Shown piece by piece: positions 29,132 to 38,529 of a DNA stretch of 64,000 bases. The stretch spans positions 21,848-85,847 of the forward strand of contig QCGY01000006.1 of the NCBI GenBank assembly GCA_003279715.1. The letters run 5' to 3'. A program made the translations under genes and the position numbers. The notes under the pieces were generated by a model that was not told where the DNA came from, did no database searches, and saw only the letters and a program-made list of their open reading frames with translations. The stretch is from Pelagibacteraceae bacterium AG-390-D18 (GTDB taxonomy: Bacteria > Pseudomonadota > Alphaproteobacteria > Pelagibacterales > Pelagibacteraceae). Numbering within the stretch: the first letter of the stretch is position 1; every line of letters begins with the position of its first letter.

Positions 29132-30076
29132 TTAATGGGATAAAAATTTTTCAGCTTCAAGAGCAGCCATACAACCCATTCCTGCAGCTGTAACGGCTTG
29201 TCTAAAAGTTTTGTCTTTAACATCACCCGCTGCATAAACTCCGGGGATATTAGTTTCTGTTGAATCTGGTTTAGTTAATAAATAACCTTCTTTATCCATA
29301 TCCAACTGCTCCTTAAATAAAGCTGTTGCTGGATCATGACCAATTGCAATAAATAAACCATCAACTTTCATTTCTTTAATATTATTAGTCTTTAGATTTC
29401 TAATCTTAATACCTGTAACATTTTTTGGCTCTCCGTCTCCAATAACTTCATCGACAGCACTATCCCAAATAATTTCAATTTTTTTGTTTTCCATTAATTT
29501 CTTTTGAAGTAATTTTTCAGCTCTTAATTCATCTCTTCTATGAATTAGTTTTACCTTTGATGCAAATTTTGTAAGAAACATTGCTTCTTCAACAGCAGCG
29601 TTTCCACCACCAACTACTGCAACTTCTTTATCTTTAAAAAAGAAACCATCACAAGTAGCGCAAGCTGAAACACCGAAACCTCTAAATTTTTGTTCTGACT
29701 CTAAATTTAACCATCTTGCTTGAGCACCAGTTGAAATAATTATGCTATCTGAAGTATATTTTTGACCACTATCACCTATGGCTTCAAAAGGTGTTGATTT
29801 TAAATTTACTGATCCGATATGATCTTCAATCATTTCTGTACCAACAGCTTTAGCCTGTTCTTTCATTTGGTCCATTAACCATGGACCTTGAATTACGTCA
29901 GCAAAACCTGGAAAATTTTCAACATCAGTTGTTGTAGTTAATTGTCCACCAGGTTCAGAACCATAGACTAATATAGGACTTAACATTGCTCTCGCTGCAT
30001 AAACAGCTGCTGTGTATCCGGCAGGACCGGATCCAATTATTAACACTTTTGTGTGTTTTGTTGGATTCTCACTCAT
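29132..30076 (-). CDS. trxB: Thioredoxin-disulfide reductase
   Basis: 314 aa. FAD site 'VLIIGSGPAGYTAAVYAARA', redox-active 'CATCDGFFFKDK' (CxxC), NADPH site 'VAVVGGGNAAVEEAMFLTKF', and C-terminal FAD motif 'PGVYAAGDVKDKTFRQAVTA'. It reduces thioredoxin with NADPH. The start is only 21 nt from the divergent ELM1-family gene, so their promoters must overlap coding sequence. Confidence 0.98.
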   Translation of the reverse strand: MSENPTKHTKVLIIGSGPAGYTAAVYAARAMLSPILVYGSEPGGQLTTTTDVENFPGFADVIQGPWLMDQMKEQAKAVGTEMIEDHIGSVNLKSTPFEAIGDSGQKYTSDSIIISTGAQARWLNLESEQKFRGFGVSACATCDGFFFKDKEVAVVGGGNAAVEEAMFLTKFASKVKLIHRRDELRAEKLLQKKLMENKKIEIIWDSAVDEVIGDGEPKNVTGIKIRNLKTNNIKEMKVDGLFIAIGHDPATALFKEQLDMDKEGYLLTKPDSTETNIPGVYAAGDVKDKTFRQAVTAAGMGCMAALEAEKFLSH

Positions 30077-30097
30077 ACAAAAGTTATATAGGGATAA

Positions 30098-31042
30098 ATG
30101 ACAAAATTAAAAGGGATATTATTGACTGAGGGCATGCATGGCATGATCAGTCAAGTAGAAGGCTTAGCAAAAGCTTTAGATATAGATTTCACACACCACA
30201 AGGTTGAACTAAATCATGTTTGGAAATTTGTTCCACCAAACCTTAGTCCAATTTCACAAAATGTTTTTAAAAAAATTGATCATGATGATTTTGACGTAAT
30301 TATATCTTGTGGGCGTAAAAGTGTTATTCCTTCAATCTATTTAAAAAGTACAACTAATAAAAAAGTATTTAATATTCATATTCAAGATCCAAAAGTAGAT
30401 TTAAATCATTTTGATTTTATTGTAGCTCCAGAACACGATGAGATACATGGTCAAAATGTTATTAGCACAAAGGGTGCTATTCACTACCTTACAGAAAATG
30501 AGATTAGTGAAAATAAGGATTATTTAAATTCATTTATTAAAAGAGATAAAAGAAAAATTTGGACTTTAATATTAGGTGGTCCAACAAAATATTATGATTA
30601 TTCAACAAAAAATATGAAACATATTTTTACATCTTTATATAAATTATTAAAAAAACATGATTTTCAGCTTGTGGTAATCCCATCAATGAGAACACCAATA
30701 AATACTATTCATTATACTAGAGAATTTTTTGGAAATAATCACACTATAATTATGGATGTTGATAAAAAAGCATATTTATCAGCTTTGGCGATATCTGAAA
30801 ATATTGTAGTTACATGCGACTCTAGTTCAATGATTTCTGAAGCAGCCTTAACCGGTAAGCCAATTTATATAGCAAGTATTTTGCCTAGAAAAAATGATAA
30901 AAGATTCCAAAGATTTAGAAATTTATTTAGAGAATTAAATATAACAAGAAATTTAGGAGAAGAAGTAGAAAATTGGAACTATGAAAAGCTAGATGAAACA
31001 AATAGAGTAGCAAATATTATCAAACAAAAAATTAATTCTTAA
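30098..31042 (+). CDS. ELM1/GtrOC1-family protein (mitochondrial-fission ELM1-like)
   Basis: 314 aa. 'MHGMISQVEGLAKALDIDF' at the N terminus, then 'IISCGRKSVIPSIYLK', 'NIHIQDPKVDLNHFDFIVAP', 'RKIWTLILGGPTKYYDY' and 'VTCDSSSMISEAALTGKPIY' are the pattern of COG3660. The architecture looks like a GT-B-type glycosyltransferase fold. Plant ELM1 acts in mitochondrial fission; bacterial members have no settled function and are often misannotated as sugar epimerases. The stop overlaps the next start (TAATG), so it is coupled to the 2OG oxygenase. Confidence 0.8.
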   Translation: MTKLKGILLTEGMHGMISQVEGLAKALDIDFTHHKVELNHVWKFVPPNLSPISQNVFKKIDHDDFDVIISCGRKSVIPSIYLKSTTNKKVFNIHIQDPKVDLNHFDFIVAPEHDEIHGQNVISTKGAIHYLTENEISENKDYLNSFIKRDKRKIWTLILGGPTKYYDYSTKNMKHIFTSLYKLLKKHDFQLVVIPSMRTPINTIHYTREFFGNNHTIIMDVDKKAYLSALAISENIVVTCDSSSMISEAALTGKPIYIASILPRKNDKRFQRFRNLFRELNITRNLGEEVENWNYEKLDETNRVANIIKQKINS

Positions 31043-31707
31043 TGTCATTTTTAAATTCAATTCAAAATCAATCAAAAAAACATGAGTTTCCTTTCGATCA
31101 TTGGGAATATAATAATGCTTTGAGTGATGGCTCTATAGAAGAAATTATTAAAGCAGATATTCCTGATGTAAGTAAACATAATCTTAATTATGATGGAACG
31201 AGGGCAATCGATGGTGGTGCAGCTGAATTTAGAGAAGGGATAGCGTCAGGGGGTGAAGCAATTAAATTTAGATGTTTTGTAACTAAAGAAAATGAAAAAC
31301 AATTTCCAAATTTGGTAAGATTTATTAACGAACTTCAATCTAAAGAAGTTCATGAAACTATTTCAAAAATGATCAATAGAGATTTATCAAACTCATATGT
31401 TAGAGTTGAAGTTATCTGTGATCGAGAAGGTTTTTGGCTAAAACCTCATTGCGATATTAAAGAAAAGCTAATGTCAGGATTAATATTTGTTAATAATGCC
31501 AATGAATCTGAAGGCTTAGGCACAGATTTTTATAATAAAAAGTTGGAAAAAGTTAAAACAGTTCCTTACAAAAATAACTATGGCTACATGTTTACTAGCG
31601 GACCAAATACATGGCATGGTATGGAAAAGAAGACAATCGTTAAAGAGAGACGTTGTATTCAGGTAAATTATGTAACTTTTGAAACAGACTGGAAAGTAAA
31701 TTCCTAA
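31042..31707 (+). CDS. 2-oxoglutarate/Fe(II)-dependent oxygenase
   Basis: 221 aa. The iron facial triad appears as H-x-D in '[20 protein letters not shown]' and the distal His in '[12 protein letters not shown]', with the 2OG-binding Arg in '[12 protein letters not shown]'. This spacing matches the prolyl-4-hydroxylase-like jelly-roll group. The substrate is unknown. TAATG coupling to the ELM1-family gene suggests joint action, perhaps on a glycan or surface molecule, but this is inference. The end overlaps the end of convergent carB by 4 nt (CTAA). Confidence 0.82.
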   Translation: MSFLNSIQNQSKKHEFPFDHWEYNNALSDGSIEEIIKADIPDVSKHNLNYDGTRAIDGGAAEFREGIASGGEAIKFRCFVTKENEKQFPNLVRFINELQSKEVHETISKMINRDLSNSYVRVEVICDREGFWLKPHCDIKEKLMSGLIFVNNANESEGLGTDFYNKKLEKVKTVPYKNNYGYMFTSGPNTWHGMEKKTIVKERRCIQVNYVTFETDWKVNS

Positions 31708-34700
31708 ATATCTTGAAGTGAAGTTACTTCTAATTTTTTAGTTTTAAGAGATTTGATTGCTTCTAAGCATGCTTGAGCAGTAGACATGTTTGTACAATAT
31801 GGAACTTTATTTTTGAGAGTTGCTCTTCTAAGAGCAATTGCATCACTTAATCTGTGTTCAGTGTTTCCCCCACCCGTATTAATAACAAGTGCAATTTTTT
31901 TAGAGTCTAAGACATCTACAATATGAGGAGATCCACTACTTACTTTATTAATGATTTTACATTTAATTTTATGTTTCTCAAAATTCTCTGCAGTTCCTTT
32001 AGTTGCACAAAGTGTAAAATTTAATTTAATTAGCTCTTTTGCTAAATCAATTCCCTCGTCTTTATGAGAGTCTTTTAATGATACGAAAGCAAGTCCTTGT
32101 TTTGGTAACGAATTAGCCGCTGCAATTTGGCTTTTTGCGAATGCCATTCCAAAGTTTTTATCAAATCCCATTACTTCACCTGTTGACTTCATTTCAGGTC
32201 CCAAAAGTAAATCACTATTTGGAAATTTATTAAAAGGAAATACAGCTTCTTTTACAGCATACATACCCCTAGATTTATCTTTCAAATTAAACTTAGATAA
32301 TTTTTCACCAGCCATAATACGTGATGCAATTTTAGCAAGCGGAAGACCTTTTGCTTTTGATACAAATGGTACGGTTCTACTAGCTCGAGGATTTACTTCG
32401 ATTACATAAATTTCATCTTTCTTGATTGCAAATTGAATATTCATAAAACCTTTAACTTTTAAAGCTAAGGCTAGTTTTTTAGTTTGATTTTCTATTTCTT
32501 TAATTAAATATGGCTTAATTGATACTGGGGGCAAGCTACAAGCAGAGTCACCTGAGTGAATTCCAGCTTCTTCGATGTGCTGCATGATGCCTGCTACATG
32601 AACTTCTTTACCATCTGATATTGCATCAACATCAACTTCCATTGCATGATCAATAAACTTATCAATTAGAATTGGGTTTTCTTCAGCTGCTTTAAAAGCC
32701 TCCTCTACAAAGTTTTTAAGCTGACTTTTTTCATGAACAATCTCCATTGCTCTTCCACCTAATACATAAGATGGTCTAACCATTAAAGGTAAGCCTATTC
32801 TCTCTGATATTTGGATAGCTTGTTTAAATGTTTTAGCAATTCCACTTTCGGCCTGCTTTAACTTTAACTTATTAAGAAGATTTCTAAAAAGATCTCTGTC
32901 TTCTGCTAAATCAATTGAAGTGTACTGTGTTCCTAAAATTGGAAGTTTATTATTATGTAAAAATTTGGCTAGTTTAATTGGAGTTTGGCCACCAAATTGA
33001 GCAATAATCCCAATTAAGTTTCCTTTTTCTTTTTCTTTTTTAATTATATTAAAGACATACTCTTCTTTTAACGGCTCAAAGTATAATCGATCACTGGTAT
33101 CATAATCAGTTGAAACTGTTTCAGGGTTACAATTAATCATGATGGTCTCAAAACCAGCGTCTTTCAATGCAAAACTGGCCTGACAACAACAATAATCAAA
33201 CTCTATCCCTTGTCCTATTCTATTAGGCCCACCGCCCAATATTATAATTTTTTTCTTAGCTGATGGGTCAGCTTCACATTCTGAATTGATTGAAAAATTT
33301 CTTTGATATGTTGAATACATATAAGGAGTGAATGATTTAAATTCTGCTGCACAAGTATCAACTTTCTTAAATACAGGTAATATTTTAAGTGCTGTTCTTT
33401 TTTGTCTTACAGCATTTTCGGAAGTTTTTGTTAACTCTGATAGTTTTTTATCAGAAAAACCAATTGATTTTATTCGGTTAAACTCATTAAAATCCTTAGG
33501 AAGTCCTCTGTTTTTAATCTTAGTTTCATTATCTACAATTTCTTTAATTTGTTCTAAGAACCATGGATCAATCTTAGATAAAGTAAATATTCTTTTTAAA
33601 TCGATCTTTTTTCTAATTGCTTCAGCAACTAGTAGAATTTTATTTGGAATACTTTCTTTAAGTTTCTTTTCAATTTGTTTTTTATTTAAATCAAATATTC
33701 TGTCTAATCCTGAAAAACCCGTTTCAAGTGACACCAAAGCTTTTTGAAGCGATTCTTTAAAGTTTCTACCGATTGCCATTGCCTCACCAACAGATTTCAT
33801 TGATGTGCCTAATGTTGTAGGTGAAGTTGAAAATTTTTCAAATGTAAATCTTGGAATTTTTGTTACCACATAATCAATACTAGGCTCAAATGATGCAGGA
33901 GTTACTTTTGTGATTTCGTTTTTTAATTCATCTAATGTGTAGCCAACAGCAAGTTTAGCTGCAACTTTTGCAATTGGAAAACCAGTTGCTTTTGATGCAA
34001 GGGCTGAAGAACGGGATACCCTTGGGTTCATTTCAATTACAACCATTCGACCATTTTTAGGGTTGATTGCAAATTGCACATTTGAACCACCTGTCTCAAC
34101 TCCAATTTTTCTAAGGCATGCAATAGATGCATTTCTCATTACTTGGTATTCTTTATCGGTTAAGGTAAGAGCAGGGGCGACTGTAACAGAGTCTCCTGTA
34201 TGTATTCCCATTGGATCAATATTTTCAATTGAACAAATAATAATACAGTTGTCTTTTTTATCTCTTACAACTTCCATTTCAAATTCTTTCCAACCCTCCA
34301 AACATTCTTCAACTAGTACTTGGCTCACAGGAGACTCGTGTAATCCACTTTTAATAATTTTTAAGTAATCTTTTTTATTTTTTGCAATTCCACCTCCAAG
34401 ACCTCCAAGTGTAAATGCAGGTCTAATAATTGCTGGTAAGCCAATTTTCTTTAAAACTTTTGAAGCTTGATTGATTTTGTTGACGATTTCAGATTTTGGC
34501 AAATCTAAACCTATATCGATCATGTTTTTTCTAAATTTCTTTCTATCCTCAGCATTTGAAATTGCTTTAGAGTTCGCACCAATTAGCTCTATTTTATATT
34601 TTTTTAGAATTCCTTTTTTTTCAGCTTCCATTGCAAGGTTAAGTGCAGTTTGACCCCCCATAGTTGGAAGAATTGCATCTGGTTTTTCTTTTTTAAGAAT

Positions 34701-34928
34701 TTTCTCTAAAACCTCTAAAGTAATAGGTTCAATATAAGTTTTATCTGCAACATCAGGATCAGTCATTATTGTTGCTGGATTTGAGTTAATTAATACAACT
34801 TTATAACCCTCATCTCTTAGAGCTTTACAGGCTTGAGTTCCTGAATAATCAAATTCACAAGCTTGACCTATGATAATCGGTCCAGCTCCTACAACTAATA
34901 TTTTTTTAAGATCTTTTCTTTTTGGCAT
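31704..34928 (-). CDS. carB: Carbamoyl-phosphate synthase large subunit
   Basis: 1074 aa, full length. Two ATP-grasp halves are seen, each with the biotin-carboxylase-like signature ('[18 protein letters not shown]' at the N terminus; '[19 protein letters not shown]' about residue 560) and E-x-N-P-R ('[12 protein letters not shown]', '[12 protein letters not shown]'). The last ~130 residues are the MGS-like allosteric domain ('[15 protein letters not shown]'). It makes carbamoyl phosphate from bicarbonate, ATP and CarA-delivered ammonia for pyrimidines and arginine. It overlaps carA by 23 nt. Confidence 0.98.
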   Translation of the reverse strand: MPKRKDLKKILVVGAGPIIIGQACEFDYSGTQACKALRDEGYKVVLINSNPATIMTDPDVADKTYIEPITLEVLEKILKKEKPDAILPTMGGQTALNLAMEAEKKGILKKYKIELIGANSKAISNAEDRKKFRKNMIDIGLDLPKSEIVNKINQASKVLKKIGLPAIIRPAFTLGGLGGGIAKNKKDYLKIIKSGLHESPVSQVLVEECLEGWKEFEMEVVRDKKDNCIIICSIENIDPMGIHTGDSVTVAPALTLTDKEYQVMRNASIACLRKIGVETGGSNVQFAINPKNGRMVVIEMNPRVSRSSALASKATGFPIAKVAAKLAVGYTLDELKNEITKVTPASFEPSIDYVVTKIPRFTFEKFSTSPTTLGTSMKSVGEAMAIGRNFKESLQKALVSLETGFSGLDRIFDLNKKQIEKKLKESIPNKILLVAEAIRKKIDLKRIFTLSKIDPWFLEQIKEIVDNETKIKNRGLPKDFNEFNRIKSIGFSDKKLSELTKTSENAVRQKRTALKILPVFKKVDTCAAEFKSFTPYMYSTYQRNFSINSECEADPSAKKKIIILGGGPNRIGQGIEFDYCCCQASFALKDAGFETIMINCNPETVSTDYDTSDRLYFEPLKEEYVFNIIKKEKEKGNLIGIIAQFGGQTPIKLAKFLHNNKLPILGTQYTSIDLAEDRDLFRNLLNKLKLKQAESGIAKTFKQAIQISERIGLPLMVRPSYVLGGRAMEIVHEKSQLKNFVEEAFKAAEENPILIDKFIDHAMEVDVDAISDGKEVHVAGIMQHIEEAGIHSGDSACSLPPVSIKPYLIKEIENQTKKLALALKVKGFMNIQFAIKKDEIYVIEVNPRASRTVPFVSKAKGLPLAKIASRIMAGEKLSKFNLKDKSRGMYAVKEAVFPFNKFPNSDLLLGPEMKSTGEVMGFDKNFGMAFAKSQIAAANSLPKQGLAFVSLKDSHKDEGIDLAKELIKLNFTLCATKGTAENFEKHKIKCKIINKVSSGSPHIVDVLDSKKIALVINTGGGNTEHRLSDAIALRRATLKNKVPYCTNMSTAQACLEAIKSLKTKKLEVTSLQDI

Positions 34929-36099
34929 TTTTTTTCATGTTGTTAATAAATTCTTGAAATAAATAAACACTGTCTTGAGGTCCTGGATTTGATTCAGGGT
35001 GATATTGAACAGAAAATACAGGTTTATTTTTTATTTTTATTCCTTCGATACTGTTATCAAATAAAGATTTATGAGTGATTTCAATATTTTTAGGTAAATT
35101 TTCTTTAACTACTTCAAAGCCATGATTTTGACTGGTGATTTCAACATTATCATGAATTAAATTTTTAACTGGATGGTTTGCACCTCTATGTCCAAGTTTC
35201 ATTTTCTTTGTTTTACCGCCTAATGTCAATGCAAGTATTTGATGACCTAAACAAATACCAAATACAGGTAAGTTTTTATTAATTAAATCTCTAACTATTT
35301 TAATTGAATATTTTCCAGTTGCCGCTGGATCTCCTGGGCCATTAGACAAAAATATTCCATTTGGTTTGAGTGCTAGAATTTTATCAGCTGATGTTTTACA
35401 AGAGACAACAGTTACTTTACAATTAAAATCTGAAAAATATCTTAAAATATTTTTTTTTATCCCATAATCGATTGCAACTACGTGAAATGAGTTTTTATTA
35501 TTTTTTTTGTAGCCAGTTTCTTTTTTCCAAGTTTTAAGACCTTTCCAAACGTAGTTTTTTGAGGTTGTTACTTTTTCTGCAAGATCAAGATTTTTTAATC
35601 CACTCCATTTAATAGTTGAGTTAGTTAGTTTGCTAATATTAAATTTTCCAGTTTTTGAATATGCAATAGTTCCTTTTGGAGCACCTTTGTCTCTTATAAA
35701 ATTTGTTAAACTTCTGGTGTCTAAACCAGTAATACCAACTATTTTATTTTTTTTAAGCCAAGCATCTAAGTGAAGAAAAGATCTGTAATTTGATGGAGAA
35801 GTTATTTCAGAATTAAATATTACCCCTTTTGTCCAGATTTTATCAGACTCGTAATCTTCATTATTTGTTCCAACATTTCCTATGTGAGGAAACGTAAAGT
35901 TAATAATTTGTCCTGCATAGGAAGGGTCAGATATAATTTCTTGGTAGCCAGTTAATGAAGTATTAAAACAAACCTCACCTGTTGCTTCTCCTTGGTAGCC
36001 AATTCCAATTCCTTTAAAAATCCTCTTATTTTCAAGAACTAAAACGCCTGTACTGATTTGTGAATTTTTTGAGTTAGATTTTTTTGCTTTTTTGATCAA
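34906..36099 (-). CDS. carA: Carbamoyl-phosphate synthase small subunit
   Basis: 397 aa. N-terminal CPSase domain ('[20 protein letters not shown]') and C-terminal class I glutamine amidotransferase with nucleophile Cys in '[17 protein letters not shown]' and catalytic His/Glu in '[11 protein letters not shown]'. It hydrolyses glutamine and channels ammonia to CarB. The start in the track is a TTG (36099-36097); no ATG is available before the conserved '[12 protein letters not shown]'. A four-codon upstream ORF (ATG AGT TGT AAT TGA) ends across this TTG and lies in a 12-bp palindrome, a possible translational control. Confidence 0.96.
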   Translation of the reverse strand: MIKKAKKSNSKNSQISTGVLVLENKRIFKGIGIGYQGEATGEVCFNTSLTGYQEIISDPSYAGQIINFTFPHIGNVGTNNEDYESDKIWTKGVIFNSEITSPSNYRSFLHLDAWLKKNKIVGITGLDTRSLTNFIRDKGAPKGTIAYSKTGKFNISKLTNSTIKWSGLKNLDLAEKVTTSKNYVWKGLKTWKKETGYKKNNKNSFHVVAIDYGIKKNILRYFSDFNCKVTVVSCKTSADKILALKPNGIFLSNGPGDPAATGKYSIKIVRDLINKNLPVFGICLGHQILALTLGGKTKKMKLGHRGANHPVKNLIHDNVEITSQNHGFEVVKENLPKNIEITHKSLFDNSIEGIKIKNKPVFSVQYHPESNPGPQDSVYLFQEFINNMKKNAKKKRS

Positions 36100-36103
36100 T
36101 TAC

Positions 36104-36115
36104 AACTCATGAGTT
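36104..36115. repeat. 12-bp perfect palindrome before carA
   Basis: AACTCATGAGTT reads the same on both strands, 4 nt upstream of the carA TTG. On the carA strand it holds the ATG of a mini-ORF overlapping the carA start. The rest of the 36100-36225 divergent gap is AT-rich, with a weak 8-bp AT hairpin (36164-36185) and no near-consensus promoter that I can call. Confidence 0.5.
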
Positions 36116-36225
36116 AGAGGTTAATACAATAATTGCATTATTATCGCAACAGAGATGTATTATAAAATTGTAAAAAAACAATTTTTCTTTTGAAGAATTT
36201 TATCTTTCAAGTAAATTAAAAAATT

Positions 36226-36687
36226 ATGGCATTAAAAGAAACTATCGAAACAGAATATAAAACCGCTTTAAAAGCTAAAGATAAAACTAAAATATCAACC
36301 TACAGGTTAATATTATCATCGATTAAAGATTTAGATATTGTGAATAGATCTGGTCTTAATAAAAAAGACACCGATGATGAAGATATCAAGAGGCTTCTCA
36401 AAAAAATGGTTAAACAAAGAGCCGAATCGATCGATATTTATAAAAAAAACAACAGAACAGATCTTTTAGAAATCGAACAAAATGAATATGAAATTCTAAC
36501 TGCATTTTTGCCTAAACAACTAGGTGAAGAAGAAACTAAGAAAATATGTGCAGAGATAATTTCAAAACTTGGAGCAAGCTCAGTTAAAGATATGGGTAAA
36601 GTAATGGGTGCACTTAAAAAAGATTATGCGGATGAAATTGATTTTGCAAAAGCAGGTCCTTTAATTAAGGAATTATTAGGCAGTTAA
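36226..36687 (+). CDS. yqeY: GatB/YqeY domain protein
   Basis: 153 aa, all-helical YqeY family. 'LKAKDKTKISTYRLILSSIK', 'LKKMVKQRAESIDIYKKNNR', 'NEYEILTAFLPKQLGEEE' and 'DMGKVMGALKKDYADEIDF' match the tail domain of GatB and stand-alone YqeY. The role is uncertain; a link to tRNA-dependent amidation is suspected from domain sharing. yqeY upstream of dnaG-rpoD is a conserved arrangement in alphaproteobacteria and beyond. The stop overlaps the dnaG start (TAATG). Confidence 0.93.
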   Translation: MALKETIETEYKTALKAKDKTKISTYRLILSSIKDLDIVNRSGLNKKDTDDEDIKRLLKKMVKQRAESIDIYKKNNRTDLLEIEQNEYEILTAFLPKQLGEEETKKICAEIISKLGASSVKDMGKVMGALKKDYADEIDFAKAGPLIKELLGS

Positions 36688-38462
36688 TGAAATACCCAAA
36701 AGAGTACCTTGATGAAATTAAAACAAGGCTTAAAGTTTCAACTGTTGTATCAAAATCAGTTGTTCTAAAAAAAAGAGGCAAGGAATATGTTGGCTTATCT
36801 CCATTTAAGACAGAAAAAACTCCTTCTTTTACTGTTAATGATGAAAAGGAATTTTATCATTGTTTTGCAACATCAGAGCACGGAAACATTTTTGACTTTG
36901 TAATGAAAACTCAAAATCTAAAATTTGGTGAAGCTGTAAAACATCTTGCCCAGTTAGCTGGTATGCAGAAGTATATGTTTTCAAAACAAGATGAAGAAAG
37001 AGAAAAAAAATGGAAAGAGTATTTATCAATTTATAGCCGATATGTTGACTTTTATCACAGTGAATTATTAAAAAATGAAAAATACTCAAATGCTAGAGAT
37101 TATTTAAAAAATAGATCTTTAAGTAAAGAAGAAGTTAAAAAATTTAAAATTGGTTATGTGGAAAAAAACCCTATTTTTTTTGAAAGAATAAAAAACGAAT
37201 TTAGTGAACAAGCTTTAGTAGAAAGTGGATTATTTTATTTAGACGAAAAAAAGAAAATATATTTTGAAAGATTTAGAGGTAGATTAATTTTTCCAATTAA
37301 TAATATATCAGGACAACCAATTGCTTTAGGTGGAAGAATAATTGAAAATTTAGATTATTTAGCAAAATATATTAATTCGCCAGAAACAACTTTTTTCAAA
37401 AAAGGTTCAAATTTATATAATTTAGATTTAGCTAGAAAATTATCTAATAAATTAGATCACATTTATTTAGTTGAAGGCTATATGGATGTAGTTGGTCTGA
37501 GTAAAAATGGAATTGAAAATGTAGTTGCAAATCTTGGTACCTCCTTAACCGATAAGCAAATTTTAACTTTAAATCAGTTCTTTGATGATATTATAATTTG
37601 TTTTGATGGTGATGAAAGTGGCTATAAAGCTGCTCTTAGAGCTGCCGAAAACTCTATAAAAGAATTAAGACCTGAAAAACAAATATCATTTTTATTTTTA
37701 CCAGATAAAGAAGATCCTGATAGTTACGTTAACAAACATGGTAAAAACTATTTTGTTGATTTTACAAAACAAAGCAAACTATCCATTCATCAATTTATTT
37801 TTGGTCACTATAAAAAACAAACTGAAAATAATCCTTCTTCAATGGCAATATTTGAAAAAAAACTTAGATCTATTGCGAATACTATTAAAGATGATTTTAT
37901 TAAAAAATATGTTCTTGAATATTTTTTGGAAAAAGTTGCAGAGCTAACACCTCATTCTAATCAAAATAAGAAAAAGTTTTATTTAAAAAAGGTAAAATCA
38001 CTTGAATCAACTAAAAAATATTTTAACGAAAGCCAATCTGTAACAGGTGTAGAGTTGAAAGAATTTTCTTTATTATTTTTACTTTTAAATAATTTATCTT
38101 TTTTTCAAGCAAATATTCACTTAGTTGAAAATATTAAATTATTCACTGATATAAATAAGCAAATATTCAATTCTATAATAGAAAGATTAAAGTCTGGTGA
38201 ACAAATAAGTATTAATGATCTCAATCTAGATAAACAATTACTAGACAAGATTAATAAGTTTGCTCCAATCAAACATATTCTAAAAAATAAATCTGATAAT
38301 GATGATCAGGTAATTGAATTATTAGATGATATATCTAAAGATTTGTTTAATTATGACCTAGAGTTTAGAATCCAAGAATTAGAATCGAGGTTTTCAAAAG
38401 ATATGAGTGAAACAACATTTAATGAGCTTAAAGAGCTTAAAAACGAAAGAAAAATCAACTAA
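36687..38462 (+). CDS. dnaG: DNA primase with a degenerate zinc-binding domain
   Basis: 591 aa. N-terminal CHC2-type domain, catalytic core, TOPRIM ('IYLVEGYMDVVGL' and 'CFDGDESGYKAALRAAENS') and a divergent C-terminal DnaB-interaction region. It synthesises RNA primers at the replication fork. In 'YVGLSPFKTEKTPSFTVNDE' and 'FYHCFATSEHGNIFDF' the canonical zinc ligands CPFH and CFGC read SPFK and CFAT, so only one of four ligands remains. I recall similar loss in other alphaproteobacterial primases, so it may be a lineage trait. It is in the yqeY-dnaG-rpoD macromolecular synthesis operon. Confidence 0.97.
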   Translation: MKYPKEYLDEIKTRLKVSTVVSKSVVLKKRGKEYVGLSPFKTEKTPSFTVNDEKEFYHCFATSEHGNIFDFVMKTQNLKFGEAVKHLAQLAGMQKYMFSKQDEEREKKWKEYLSIYSRYVDFYHSELLKNEKYSNARDYLKNRSLSKEEVKKFKIGYVEKNPIFFERIKNEFSEQALVESGLFYLDEKKKIYFERFRGRLIFPINNISGQPIALGGRIIENLDYLAKYINSPETTFFKKGSNLYNLDLARKLSNKLDHIYLVEGYMDVVGLSKNGIENVVANLGTSLTDKQILTLNQFFDDIIICFDGDESGYKAALRAAENSIKELRPEKQISFLFLPDKEDPDSYVNKHGKNYFVDFTKQSKLSIHQFIFGHYKKQTENNPSSMAIFEKKLRSIANTIKDDFIKKYVLEYFLEKVAELTPHSNQNKKKFYLKKVKSLESTKKYFNESQSVTGVELKEFSLLFLLLNNLSFFQANIHLVENIKLFTDINKQIFNSIIERLKSGEQISINDLNLDKQLLDKINKFAPIKHILKNKSDNDDQVIELLDDISKDLFNYDLEFRIQELESRFSKDMSETTFNELKELKNERKIN

Positions 38463-38469
38463 TCTTTAT

Positions 38470-38496
38470 AAATTAGCAATGGATTTTTGCTAATTT
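38470..38496 (+). promoter_or_regulatory. Stem-loop between dnaG and rpoD
   Basis: AAATTAGCAA (38470-38479) pairs perfectly with TTGCTAATTT (38487-38496) around a 7-nt loop. No U-tract follows, so it is more likely an mRNA processing or attenuation element that sets rpoD level relative to dnaG than a full terminator. 'GATATTATATAA' just after it could supply a -10 for rpoD. Confidence 0.45.
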
Positions 38497-38529
38497 GATA
38501 TTATATAAGTCTTTCAAACTAATATTGCC

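Noticed and set aside
29128-29235. Longer start for the small membrane protein in the ORF track
   Set aside because: It overlaps trxB coding sequence by about 100 nt, and the natural ATG at 29127 starts a clean hydrophobic protein.
33328-33747. 139-aa plus-strand ORF inside carB
   Set aside because: carB is unbroken here with clear family sequence; the other plus-strand ORFs in carB are likewise shadows.
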